Part shown: piece by piece, positions 1-6,289 of the stretch
Numbering within the stretch: the stretch's first letter is position 1
Layout: each line of letters begins with the position of its first letter
Assembly (NCBI GenBank): GCA_964496905.1
Contig: CAZCAQ010000012.1
Location: 1-26,824, forward strand
Direction: 5' to 3'
DNA from: CAZCAQ01 sp964496905
GTDB taxonomy: Bacteria > Patescibacteriota > WWE3 > UBA101185 > UBA10185
Length of the DNA: 26,824 bases
The notes under the pieces: model-generated
Databases searched by the model: none
The model's input: the letters and a program-made list of their open reading frames with translations, nothing else
What the model was told of the DNA's origin: nothing
Position numbers and translations under genes: made by a program

Positions 1-74
1 TGGCTGGGGGTCAGGGATTCGAACCCCGATAACTGGGTCCAGAACCCAGAGTCCTGCCGTTAGACGAACCCCCA
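1..74 (-). tRNA. trnQ: tRNA-Gln (anticodon CUG)
   Basis: Read on the minus strand this is a complete cloverleaf with an encoded CCA (the TGG at 1-3). The acceptor stem TGGGGGT pairs with ACCCCCA, the anticodon stem CTGGG/CCCAG encloses the loop TTCTGGA, and a GGTTCGAATCC T-arm is present. The anticodon CTG reads CAG glutamine codons. The 5' end lies at 74, 23 bases downstream of the stop codon of the minus-strand mini-gene 98-241, so the two may be co-transcribed. Confidence 0.95.
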
Positions 75-97
75 ATGTTTTTAGGGTTTAGGTTAAC

Positions 98-241
98 TTA
101 GCAGCAACCGCATCCGCCGCCACAGCAGTTTTCGCCACCGTGAGTGTGCTCTTTTTTTTCAACCTTTTCAACGGCTGGTTCTGCCTTTTTGGCTTTGGTA
201 TCAGTAATTACTGGTTTTGTTTTTGTTGTATCTTGTGTCAT
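98..241 (-). CDS. 47-residue Cys-rich mini-protein
   Basis: Small gene of unknown function. It starts ATG at 241 and stops TAA at 98. The N-terminal two thirds are hydrophilic and Lys/Glu/Thr-rich with no membrane segment. The last nine residues are CCGGGCGCC, five cysteines in nine positions (C39, C40, C44, C46, C47), with H32 and H34 just upstream, so the tail looks like a metal- or thiol-chemistry tail. A TATATT box sits 9 bases before the ATG, implying a nearly leaderless mRNA with no Shine-Dalgarno. The -10 region, the spacer TGCTTAGT and the first codons (MTQDT) closely match those of the minus-strand mini-gene 25311-25463 (VTQNT), which also ends in a Cys pair. Both genes lie next to tRNA genes. 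Function is not inferred beyond possible metal binding. Confidence 0.72.
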   Translation of the reverse strand: MTQDTTKTKPVITDTKAKKAEPAVEKVEKKEHTHGGENCCGGGCGCC

Positions 242-250
242 AACTAAGCA

Positions 251-256
251 AATATA
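251..256 (-). promoter_or_regulatory. -10 box of the Cys-rich mini-gene
   Basis: TATATT on the minus strand, 9 bases before the ATG at 241. No convincing -35 is seen. Confidence 0.45.
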
Positions 257-311
257 CCATTTGTAGTGCTTTTTTGGAAATTATCGGTTTAATTAAACTT
301 CGTTAATATTA

Positions 312-340
312 TTGACAACACAAACTATAAGCCTAATAAT
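312..340 (+). promoter_or_regulatory. Promoter of the 347 gene
   Basis: Perfect -35 TTGACA at 312-317 and -10 AATAAT (within TAATAAT) at 335-340, with 17-base spacing. The -10 ends 6 bases before the ATG, so the transcript should begin at or next to the start codon. Confidence 0.7.
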
Positions 341-346
341 TTAATC

Positions 347-913
347 ATGGGAGCTTTTAGAGAAAACAATCCAACATCTATTGAAGTTAACTTTTTTTAC
401 ACGCAGAGAAATGTTGCAGAAATTGCTGAGAAATATAATACACAATACCCAACCGAAACAGGTGGTAAAAATTCAGAAAAAGAAATTATAGAAAGAACTA
501 CCGATGCTTCCTTAAATAAGTTAGTAACCTGGTTTAATGCCAACGAGGCCTTAAATCCCGAAGATATAGCAGATTTTTGCTACATGCTATCTATTGATCC
601 ACGCTTTACCACACAGTATGCAAGCGGAATGTCAGAAATCACAACATCAGGGTCTTTACAAGTTATGGCAGCTGCTATAGATATTCATCTTCAAAAGGAA
701 ACGTTAGATTCTCTCACCCAAGCAGCCGAAAACCAGGGTTACGTTTTTTCGGATGAAGTTGCCTTTGCCAGTGGTAGCGCTACAAATATAATAGGAGATT
801 ACTTAATAAATAATGATAGAGGTAGAATTGTACCAACTCAAAGTATAGGCAGTTTCACAAGTGCAATAGATAAAGTAATTGGCCCAATTTCCTACGAATT
901 TGCCTCTAATTAA
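347..913 (+). CDS. Hypothetical protein, 188 aa
   Basis: I do not recognise this family. The protein is soluble, mildly acidic and has no signal peptide, membrane segment or cysteine cluster; one Cys lies near residue 78. The first 60 residues are rich in Asn, Thr and Glu. The middle looks helical, and the C-terminal third is richer in Gly and Ser. The ATG start is supported by a TTGACA/AATAAT promoter placing transcription start essentially on the ATG, with no Shine-Dalgarno. It is a single-gene unit: the upstream neighbour is divergent, and the downstream gene is convergent with a gap of only 38 bases and no clear terminator. Base composition matches the neighbours. Confidence 0.8.
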   Translation: MGAFRENNPTSIEVNFFYTQRNVAEIAEKYNTQYPTETGGKNSEKEIIERTTDASLNKLVTWFNANEALNPEDIADFCYMLSIDPRFTTQYASGMSEITTSGSLQVMAAAIDIHLQKETLDSLTQAAENQGYVFSDEVAFASGSATNIIGDYLINNDRGRIVPTQSIGSFTSAIDKVIGPISYEFASN

Positions 914-951
914 GGTTTGTTTTTACAACTAGACTCTCTACAAAACTCATT

Positions 952-1701
952 CTAATTACACTTAAACTGCGTCATACAGGCTGCTTTAGCTTCAGGATCC
1001 GGAATTAAAGCGCAAGTGCTACACATATTGTTTCCTACATCTTCTCCCACGTTCTCAGTTGCGTCTTTGGCGGCGTCTTTTGCCGTTTCCATAAGATTTG
1101 CAGGGTTAAGGTTAGTAAAGTCAGTAAAAGTCACGTTTGTGGGTACTACAAAAAGCGCGGAATCAACATCCCACTCCGAACAATCATAATCATAATCTCG
1201 CTGAAATTCCTTGACACTTTCCAAAACTTCAGGAGATAAAGTTGTACTGTCCGCATCAGCGTTTCCTTCAGCGTCGGTTAATTTCATTTTTATTCCTTGA
1301 GGAAGTAAGTCTGACCATGTGTAAACAAATTCCCCGTCAGAAATCATGTTACTTGTTATGGTTGTAGGCTCCATTTCTATTTCAAAAACGCCTTTCATTC
1401 TTTTTCCGGAAACATAAATTGTTCCAGAAATATTTTGACCATCTTGCGCGCCACTAAATGTACATTGCAAATTTCCACCTTTGTTAAACAGGTCAAACAA
1501 AGAACCCTTCATTTTATTTTCTTGAGTTTCGTCGGATTTTTCATCCATTTTATCCCGTACAGGCGCTTTTAACATTTCAAGCGCTTGTTGAGCTTTATTA
1601 GCTTTTGCGTCGTTATAGGATTTTAGTGCAAATGCTGAAGCACCAAGGAGCAGAAATAAAAAAACTACTATCATGATTATTAATAATGGTTTTTCTTTCA
1701 T
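952..1701 (-). CDS. Membrane-anchored exported protein, 249 aa
   Basis: Unknown family. After MKEKP comes one strongly hydrophobic segment (about residues 6-27), so the protein is probably anchored in the membrane with the rest outside. Residues 65-200 look like a beta-rich domain; its GSLFDLF and YVSGKRMKG segments resemble lipoprotein-like folds seen in LolA/LppX-type families, but this resemblance is weak. A linker rich in Ala, Lys and Asp follows, then a C-terminal tail with four cysteines (CSTC and C-x6-C), which could form two disulfides or bind metal. The start is supported by TATAAT ending 6 bases upstream on the minus strand, a leaderless arrangement. It is divergently transcribed from the GC-rich gene at 1820. 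Confidence 0.82.
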   Translation of the reverse strand: MKEKPLLIIMIVVFLFLLLGASAFALKSYNDAKANKAQQALEMLKAPVRDKMDEKSDETQENKMKGSLFDLFNKGGNLQCTFSGAQDGQNISGTIYVSGKRMKGVFEIEMEPTTITSNMISDGEFVYTWSDLLPQGIKMKLTDAEGNADADSTTLSPEVLESVKEFQRDYDYDCSEWDVDSALFVVPTNVTFTDFTNLNPANLMETAKDAAKDATENVGEDVGNNMCSTCALIPDPEAKAACMTQFKCN

Positions 1702-1707
1702 TAACTA

Positions 1708-1713
1708 ATTATA
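1708..1713 (-). promoter_or_regulatory. -10 box of the 952-1701 gene
   Basis: Consensus TATAAT (context AGTGTATAAT) on the minus strand, 6 bases before the ATG. The divergent + strand promoter at 1755 has the same AGTGTATAAT context. Confidence 0.65.
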
Positions 1714-1754
1714 CACTAATTTAAATATGTTAAACATTTTTTTGACTCATAGTG

Positions 1755-1760
1755 TATAAT
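1755..1760 (+). promoter_or_regulatory. -10 box of the GC-rich 1820 gene
   Basis: Consensus TATAAT with upstream AGTG. No good -35 is visible at 17 bases. It would give a 5' leader of about 52 bases before the ATG at 1820, unlike most genes here. Confidence 0.5.
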
Positions 1761-1807
1761 CGCGACATCAGTGTTGCGCTGAGAATTTTGAAAAAAGAAT
1801 AAAGGAT

Positions 1808-1812
1808 AGAGG
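1808..1812 (+). promoter_or_regulatory. Shine-Dalgarno of the 1820 gene
   Basis: AGAGG, 7 bases before the ATG. It is notable because most nearby genes lack a ribosome binding site altogether. Confidence 0.6.
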
Positions 1813-1819
1813 TAATAAG

Positions 1820-2548
1820 ATGTTACAAAGATTGGCTGAAACATTGGCAGTAGTGTTCATAATCTTAGCTGCGGCGTTCATAGGGATGGCGGCAGCCAAA
1901 GATGGTCACAGCGAAGCTTCGGCTCCGCCCGTAGTGGCCACCTACGAAGAACCCACGGTAGCGCCTACGATCGCGCCGGTTATCAGCACGCCCGCTTCAG
2001 AGCAACCCGCCCAAGCGGTTGCGCAAGAGGCCATCGCAGAAGCTGCGAACACCACGGGCCAGAATCCATCGACGGATGTCCAAAATGAGGTATCCGGAAT
2101 TAACGCTATGGGAGATGTGACTGTCAACATTGTCACTAACGCAGACAGCGCGGCTGCGGCAAACGTCGATGCAAACGCGGCATTACAACAGGATCAGGCT
2201 ACCCAGCAGGAGTATGCCCCAGGCGACACCCCTGCCCTTTCACCCATTGTGGCCGATGTGTCACACAACTGCCAGAATCTGCCTCAAGGCAAATTTCTGG
2301 TCACGGATGCATCAGACTTGGGACCTATCCATGGAATTGAAGGTGGAACACCGTTGTTCGGAAAAGATTTTGTTTCGACGTATCAAGCTCCGCAAGCCTG
2401 TGCGTTTGGTCGTTCCGCCATAGAGTGGTGCGGGTCCATGGTACACCCCCAAACTGGGCAAGAGACCGACATGATGCTCATGTTCCCCTCGGTCTTTGGG
2501 GTTTCTGTTTTTGTGCAACCTGCCTCCGGCACCTGCCCCAGCGGCTAA
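1820..2548 (+). CDS. GC-rich exported/anchored protein, 242 aa
   Basis: Unknown family. An N-terminal hydrophobic segment (about residues 8-26) serves as signal or anchor. Residues 30-75 are a low-complexity Pro/Ala/Thr/Val stalk typical of extracytoplasmic linkers. Residues 75-140 are Ala/Asn/Gln-rich. A compact C-terminal domain (about 145-242) has four cysteines, probably disulfide-bonded outside the cell. The gene is markedly richer in G+C than its surroundings (several 60-base stretches near 60-65%), with GCG, GCC and CCC codons rare in neighbouring genes. It has its own promoter, a Shine-Dalgarno and a strong intrinsic terminator. Together these suggest a recently acquired, self-contained cassette. 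The several overlapping open frames here are side effects of the GC bias. Confidence 0.85.
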   Translation: MLQRLAETLAVVFIILAAAFIGMAAAKDGHSEASAPPVVATYEEPTVAPTIAPVISTPASEQPAQAVAQEAIAEAANTTGQNPSTDVQNEVSGINAMGDVTVNIVTNADSAAAANVDANAALQQDQATQQEYAPGDTPALSPIVADVSHNCQNLPQGKFLVTDASDLGPIHGIEGGTPLFGKDFVSTYQAPQACAFGRSAIEWCGSMVHPQTGQETDMMLMFPSVFGVSVFVQPASGTCPSG

Positions 2549-2567
2549 ACACACCGTGCAACGCAAA

Positions 2568-2616
2568 AAGGCGTCGTGAAAAAGAGTTACATCTTTTATC
2601 GACGCCTTGCTTTTTT
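2568..2616 (+). terminator. Intrinsic terminator after the 1820 gene
   Basis: Perfect 9-bp stem AAGGCGTCG (2568-2576) / CGACGCCTT (2600-2608), extended inside the loop by AAAAGA/TCTTTT pairing, then a T6 tract at 2611-2616. Confidence 0.88.
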
Positions 2617-2674
2617 AATGATTAAACTTATTTACAGCCAAAACCTTCCCATTCCTTAAAACCCCCTTTTAAGC

Positions 2675-2680
2675 TAAAAT
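2675..2680 (+). promoter_or_regulatory. -10 box of the NYN gene
   Basis: TAAAAT ending 9 bases before the ATG at 2690. No Shine-Dalgarno lies between, so the leader is absent or 1-3 bases. Confidence 0.45.
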
Positions 2681-2689
2681 TTACCCATT

Positions 2690-3298
2690 ATGACAGTAAA
2701 ACACAAAGAACAAAGAGTCGCCGTATTTGTAGACGTTCAAAACATGTACTACTCAGCCAAAAATCTGTACCAAGCCAAAGTCGATTTTGGTGCCGTATTA
2801 AACGAAGCCGTAGCAGGCCGCAAATTAGTCCGCGCCTTCGCCTACGTAATAAAGGCAGATGTAGGTGCAGAAGCAGAATTTTTTGAAGCACTAAGCAAAC
2901 GTGGCTACGAAGTTCGAGAAAAAGGTTTGCAAACTTTTTACGACGGATCAAAAAAAGGCGACTGGGATGTTGGACTGTGCATGGATATAGTAAGAATGTT
3001 GCAAAAGATCGACGTAGTAGTTTTAGCCTCTGGAGACGGAGATTATGCCGAAATGCTCGAATACGCTCAAAGCCAAGGAGTTCGCACCGAAATTATCGCT
3101 TTTGGAAAATCCGCTTCTTCCAAACTTTTTGATACAGCAGACGAAATAATTGATATGGGCGAAAATCCTAAAAAATTCTTAATTTCAAGCTATCAACGAC
3201 GTACCTCAATAAGACCTCAAAGAAACGATCGAGGGCAAAATAACACTACAAGGCTGGAATCTCCAGAACCAACCCACAATGACCCAGCAACAACTTAG
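2690..3298 (+). CDS. NYN-domain (LabA/DUF88-like) ribonuclease
   Basis: Residues 9-155 form a NYN domain, the PIN-like metal-dependent RNase fold of LabA/DUF88 proteins. The acidic active-site positions are visible: D15 in VFVDVQN, D93 and D99 in the GDWDVGLCMD segment, and D116/D118 in the ASGDGDY motif after a hydrophobic strand. The family cleaves or processes RNA in the cytoplasm; the substrate here is unknown. The C-terminal 45 residues are basic, Asn/Thr/Pro-rich and probably disordered, possibly for RNA contact. The last 20 bases overlap the start of the VanW gene, so the two are co-transcribed and may be translationally coupled. That pairing has no obvious functional logic and may reflect compaction only. 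Confidence 0.9.
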   Translation: MTVKHKEQRVAVFVDVQNMYYSAKNLYQAKVDFGAVLNEAVAGRKLVRAFAYVIKADVGAEAEFFEALSKRGYEVREKGLQTFYDGSKKGDWDVGLCMDIVRMLQKIDVVVLASGDGDYAEMLEYAQSQGVRTEIIAFGKSASSKLFDTADEIIDMGENPKKFLISSYQRRTSIRPQRNDRGQNNTTRLESPEPTHNDPATT

Positions 3299-5051
3299 TA
3301 AAAATTTAATACTTGCGTTTGTAATTAGCTTTTTTGCACTCAATGCGTTTTTTATAACGTATCACGTTTTTTTCTCAAATCGAATTATTCCTGGGACTAA
3401 GGTAGGTAGAGTTTCAATTGGAGGGTTAACTCCTAATCAAGCTTTAACAAAGCTTGAAAAATCAGCACCCGCGCCAGATACAAAAATATTTTTTGGTTAC
3501 AAGACACACACTTATGACGCAAGCCTTGAAGAAATTAATTTGCAATACGATTGGGCAAAAACAATTCAAACGGCGGTAGAACAAGGACGTACAGGAAATG
3601 TTATTGCTGACACACAAGCCAAACTTAAAGGACTTTTTGGTGCAAACAAAATTAAACCCGCATACACATTTGACGAAGAAGCCTTTCAAGCATTTACGGC
3701 AAAAATTGACGGCGCAGTTAATGTTCAACAAATGGATGCATATTTTGAACTTAAAAATGATCAACTAGTAATTGTTCCAGAGAAAGAAGGTAGTGTAATT
3801 GAAATAAAAACATTAAGCCAAGAACTTCGCAAAAACTTTGATAATTTAGAATTTAAACTTTCAAACATTCCAGTTAAAAAGGTTGATCCAGATATTTATG
3901 AAGCAGATTTAAAAGAAGTACAACCAGAGGTAGAAAAAATAATGGGGGGGCAAATTGTAATTAAGGCAAATAATGATAATTCTGAAACGGTTACCCCAAC
4001 CCGGGAACAATTATTAAAATACTTAAAATTCCAAAAAACGCAAAGCGCTGCAAAAAAAATAGATATTAGTATAGATCCAACAAAAACTAGCGATATTGTA
4101 AATCAAGCAAATTTGTTGGTTTACGAATCACCTCGTGGAAAAGTTGAAACAGATAACGATGGAAAAGTTACAAAGTTTGAAATTGTAAAAGATGGCGCGG
4201 AACTAGATAAGGAAGTATTTTTAAACGATTTTAGCGATGCAGTTTTACATCCAAATGAAGACGCTGAGGAAGTTAAGGAAATTACATTAAAAAGTGTTTC
4301 TACAGCTGGCCCAAACGATGCTGAAAAATATGGCATTAAAGAATTGTTAGGCACTGGTACTTCAAAATATGTGGGATCAATTCCCTCACGCGAAAAAAAC
4401 TTATTACTCGCCACCGAACGCCTAGATGGAATTTTAGTTCCACCTAGAGGTCTTTTTTCTTTTAATAAAAGTGTCGGAGATATTAGCGCTGAAAATGGAT
4501 ACGCACAAGCATATGTTATTTTACAAGGTCGTACAGTTTTAGGTGATGGTGGTGGTGTTTGCCAAACTTCAACAACAATGTTTAGAGCAGCATTAAATAG
4601 TGGCTTAGAAATTGTAACCAGACACCCACACGCGTACCGAGTTTATTACTACGAGCAAGACAGCCCTGTAGGGTTGGATGCTTCAATTTATCAGCCTACC
4701 TCTGATTTTGTTTTTAGAAACGACACTGAAAACTTTATTTTAATTGAGACATACGGCGATAATGAAAAAAAACAATTAACATATAAAATTTACGGAACGC
4801 CAGATGGAAGACGTATTGAAATGAGCAAACCGGTCTTAACAGATCAAATCGCTCCTCCAGAAACTCAACGAATTGAGGATCCTACCTTGCCAAAAGGCCA
4901 AGTTGTACAAACTGAGCACGCAACTTGGGGAGCAAAAGCTAGCTTTACCCGCAAAGTTGTAGATGCCGATGGCGACACAATTCACTCAGATACTTTTACA
5001 AGTGTTTATCGTCCTTGGGCTGATGTTTTTATGGTAGGGACGAAGGAATAA
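3279..5051 (+). CDS. VanW-family cell-wall protein, 590 aa
   Basis: The N-terminus has a membrane segment (residues 10-31). A putative peptidoglycan-binding domain follows (PGTKVGRVSIGGLTPNQA motif, residues 38-60, as in YoaR-type proteins) with further repeats of that region to about residue 350. The VanW domain spans about 365-490, marked by PSREKN, PPRGLFSFN, the GDGGGVCQTST motif with C428, and RHPHAY. A C-terminal beta domain of about 100 residues follows. VanW proteins lie at the cell surface; in Gram-positives some accompany glycopeptide-resistance operons, but the biochemical role is not settled, and no van genes are nearby. The start overlaps the NYN gene by 20 bases with no Shine-Dalgarno. 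It ends one base before the convergent gene's stop at 5052. Confidence 0.93.
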   Translation: MTQQQLSKNLILAFVISFFALNAFFITYHVFFSNRIIPGTKVGRVSIGGLTPNQALTKLEKSAPAPDTKIFFGYKTHTYDASLEEINLQYDWAKTIQTAVEQGRTGNVIADTQAKLKGLFGANKIKPAYTFDEEAFQAFTAKIDGAVNVQQMDAYFELKNDQLVIVPEKEGSVIEIKTLSQELRKNFDNLEFKLSNIPVKKVDPDIYEADLKEVQPEVEKIMGGQIVIKANNDNSETVTPTREQLLKYLKFQKTQSAAKKIDISIDPTKTSDIVNQANLLVYESPRGKVETDNDGKVTKFEIVKDGAELDKEVFLNDFSDAVLHPNEDAEEVKEITLKSVSTAGPNDAEKYGIKELLGTGTSKYVGSIPSREKNLLLATERLDGILVPPRGLFSFNKSVGDISAENGYAQAYVILQGRTVLGDGGGVCQTSTTMFRAALNSGLEIVTRHPHAYRVYYYEQDSPVGLDASIYQPTSDFVFRNDTENFILIETYGDNEKKQLTYKIYGTPDGRRIEMSKPVLTDQIAPPETQRIEDPTLPKGQVVQTEHATWGAKASFTRKVVDADGDTIHSDTFTSVYRPWADVFMVGTKE

Positions 5052-5528
5052 CTAAAAAAACTCCTGAACATTAATTAAAACAGGTTCGTTGCTTGCTGCA
5101 CTTGTAGAACTATTTGCATCAGTTTCAAACGAAATAGTAATTTTTACCGACTTTGTGCCTTGTCTAAACTCAAGCATATAAAATCCTGTTTGAGTAGCTT
5201 CATCCACCAAAACCCAATCTTGCATATAAAAGTAGTTTTTATAAAAGTTTTTGAGGTCTAAAGCATTATTTACCGATTCCAAAACACGCGATCTTGATTG
5301 GGACGATACATCAGCGCCTATTTCGATTGTTTTGGAAGGAAGCGGCGTAAAAAACTCGATTTTAGTAAGTGGCTGCAGTTTTGTTGTTGGAGTTGCAGTC
5401 ATTACTCCTTGAACATTTGAAAGCTGAGGTTTATTAGTAAAATACGCATAAGAAAGGGCCGACAGCACAACCAAAAACACCGATAGTACAGTGATTTTTT
5501 GGTTTTTGGAAAAGTTAAGGCTTTTCAT
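5052..5528 (-). CDS. Small single-pass membrane protein, 158 aa
   Basis: Unknown family. A short basic N-terminus (MKSLNFSKNQK) precedes one hydrophobic segment (about residues 11-29), then an extracytoplasmic Thr/Ser/Pro-containing region and a likely alpha/beta domain ending in a Ser/Asn-rich tail. I place the start at the ATG at 5528. The TATAAT at 5536-5541 ends 7 bases upstream, and it overlaps the alternative ATG at 5537, which therefore cannot be transcribed from it. The frame stays open to 5636, but that extension runs into the tRNA-Glu promoter and gene and has no coding character. The 3' end abuts the VanW stop codon. Confidence 0.8.
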   Translation of the reverse strand: MKSLNFSKNQKITVLSVFLVVLSALSYAYFTNKPQLSNVQGVMTATPTTKLQPLTKIEFFTPLPSKTIEIGADVSSQSRSRVLESVNNALDLKNFYKNYFYMQDWVLVDEATQTGFYMLEFRQGTKSVKITISFETDANSSTSAASNEPVLINVQEFF

Positions 5529-5535
5529 TGATTCC

Positions 5536-5541
5536 ATTATA
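5536..5541 (-). promoter_or_regulatory. -10 box of the 5052-5528 gene
   Basis: TATAAT on the minus strand, 7 bases before the ATG at 5528. It decides that start over the upstream in-frame ATG. Confidence 0.6.
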
Positions 5542-5591
5542 TAGTTTTTTAGCTTATTTTGTACTTTGGGAAATCTTAGCGAATTGAATGC

Positions 5592-5597
5592 TATAAT
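5592..5597 (+). promoter_or_regulatory. -10 box of tRNA-Glu
   Basis: TATAAT 31 bases upstream of the mature tRNA 5' end, giving a 5' leader of about 25 bases. No clear -35 at standard spacing. Confidence 0.5.
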
Positions 5598-5628
5598 TCT
5601 GTGGCCAGATTGCCAAATTGGTGCAAAT

Positions 5629-5703
5629 GGCCCCATCGTCTAGCGGTTAGGACGCCAGGTTCTCATCCTGGTAACAGGGGTTCGATTCCCCTTGGGGTCA
5701 CCA
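5629..5703 (+). tRNA. trnE: tRNA-Glu (anticodon CUC)
   Basis: Complete cloverleaf with encoded CCA at 5701-5703. The acceptor GGCCCCA pairs with TGGGGTC (one G-T wobble), the discriminator is A, and the anticodon stem CCAGG/CCTGG encloses TTCTCAT. Anticodon CTC reads GAG. Its last 18 bases (5686-5703) are repeated exactly three more times downstream. Confidence 0.96.
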
Positions 5704-5842
5704 TGACCAAAGTTCGTCAACGAACATAGTGAGTTGGCGGTTTTTGGTCATGTGAATTTAAGGTAAGTGAAGAAGCGGCGAAGCTGGTTCGCCTTTTTTC
5801 GTAGAAAAAAGCAAGCTTTGCTTCTTCCCCTTGGGGTCACCA
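5704..5842 (+). repeat. Repeat unit A
   Basis: Hairpin 1 has outer stem TGACCAAA/TTTGGTCA, inner stem CGTCAAC/GTTGGCG and loop GAACATAGTGA, with TTTTT directly after the inner stem. The second domain is closed by GAAGAAGC/GCTTCTTC. It holds GGCGAA-GCTGG-TTCGCC, TTTTTT-CGTAG-AAAAAA and GCAA-GCT-TTGC side by side, a cloverleaf-like layout. It ends with the 18-base tag. Confidence 0.8.
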
Positions 5843-5978
5843 GAAACAAGTTCTTCGCCGAGCAAAGTGAGGCGGAGGTTTTGTTTCTGTTACCCTAGAG
5901 AAAAATGAACTAGCTTTAGCTGAGTTCGACCTTTTGCAAGGCAAAAGGCAAACTTGTTTATTCCCCTTGGGGTCACCA
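5843..5978 (+). repeat. Repeat unit B
   Basis: Hairpin 1 has outer stem GAAACAA/TTGTTTC, inner stem CTTCGCC/GGCGGAG and loop GAGCAAAGTGA, closely matching the loop of unit A. The second domain holds GAACTAGC-TTTA-GCTgAGTTC and the perfect 8-bp hairpin CCTTTTGC-AAG-GCAAAAGG, then AAAC-TT-GTTT, and the tag. Confidence 0.8.
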
Positions 5979-6123
5979 AAAAATTGGCCAGCATCGTAGA
6001 TGGTGGACAGTTTTTTGTTTAGCTTAAAGTGGTATGAACTAACTTTAGTTGGTTCGACCTTTTCGAAAAAAAGGCAACGTTCTTTCGCTTAGCGAAAGGT
6101 TGTTATTCCCCTTGGGGTCACCA
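5979..6123 (+). repeat. Repeat unit C
   Basis: Hairpin 1 has an A-run/T-run outer stem around CCAgCATC-GTA-GATGgTGG, followed by TTTTTT. The second domain holds GAACTAAC-TTTA-GTTGGTTC, CCTTTT-CGAAA-AAAAGG and CTTTCGC-TTA-GCGAAAG, then the tag. Confidence 0.8.
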
Positions 6124-6160
6124 ATGAAAGTGCAGCAGTTACAAATTCTCTAATTACACT

Positions 6161-6195
6161 AAAACCAGGCCTAAAAAGGTTTTCGAAGACCCTGG
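6161..6195 (-). terminator. Possible terminator of the helicase operon
   Basis: On the minus strand, CCAGG (6195-6191) pairs with CCTGG (6169-6165) around an inner CCTTTTTAGG element, followed by TTTT. It lies about 95 bases beyond the operon's last stop codon. Short stem and short T-run, so only moderate support. The remaining sequence 6124-6289 shows nothing else. Confidence 0.4.
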
Positions 6196-6289
6196 ACAAG
6201 CGTAGGCTATGCCATTTGGGAATAAAATCCTTTGAAATTTAATTTTAAGTGATGGTGATGCATACAGCCAAAAAAGATGTATTGCTTAC

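Larger units (their letters stand above)
5704..6123 (+). repeat. Array of three tRNA-Glu 3'-end repeat units
   Basis: Three degenerate tandem units of 139, 136 and 145 bases. Each ends in an exact copy of the terminal 18 bases of tRNA-Glu, TTCCCCTTGGGGTCACCA, at 5825-5842, 5961-5978 and 6106-6123; the last two copies share one further base (A) with the tRNA. The bodies diverge in sequence but keep the same plan: a long hairpin with a T-run in its 3' arm, then a second hairpin with a TTCG motif followed by CC and T4-T6, then A/T-rich pairing up to the tag. No open reading frame is conserved. The closest precedent I know is the 178-bp repeats after E. coli tyrT, each carrying the tRNA 3' end (rtT). 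Sequential integration at the tRNA 3' end is the alternative. Confidence 0.9.

Noticed and set aside
1942..2566. Several open frames on both strands overlapping the GC-rich 1820 gene
   Set aside because: They are explained by high G+C reducing stop codons. None has a start signal or protein-like features, and the 1820 frame has promoter, Shine-Dalgarno and terminator in register.
5529..5636. N-terminal extension of the 5052 gene to an upstream ATG at 5636
   Set aside because: It would run into the tRNA-Glu gene and its promoter. The TATAAT at 5536-5541 fits a start at 5528.
5704..6123. CRISPR array or integron cassette array as the explanation for the tRNA-tag repeats
   Set aside because: Only 18 bases repeat exactly, spacing is about 140 bases, no cas or integrase gene is present, and the repeat is plainly the tRNA 3' end.
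6124..6150. Short ATG frame directly after the last tRNA tag
   Set aside because: Only eight codons before a stop; no supporting signal.
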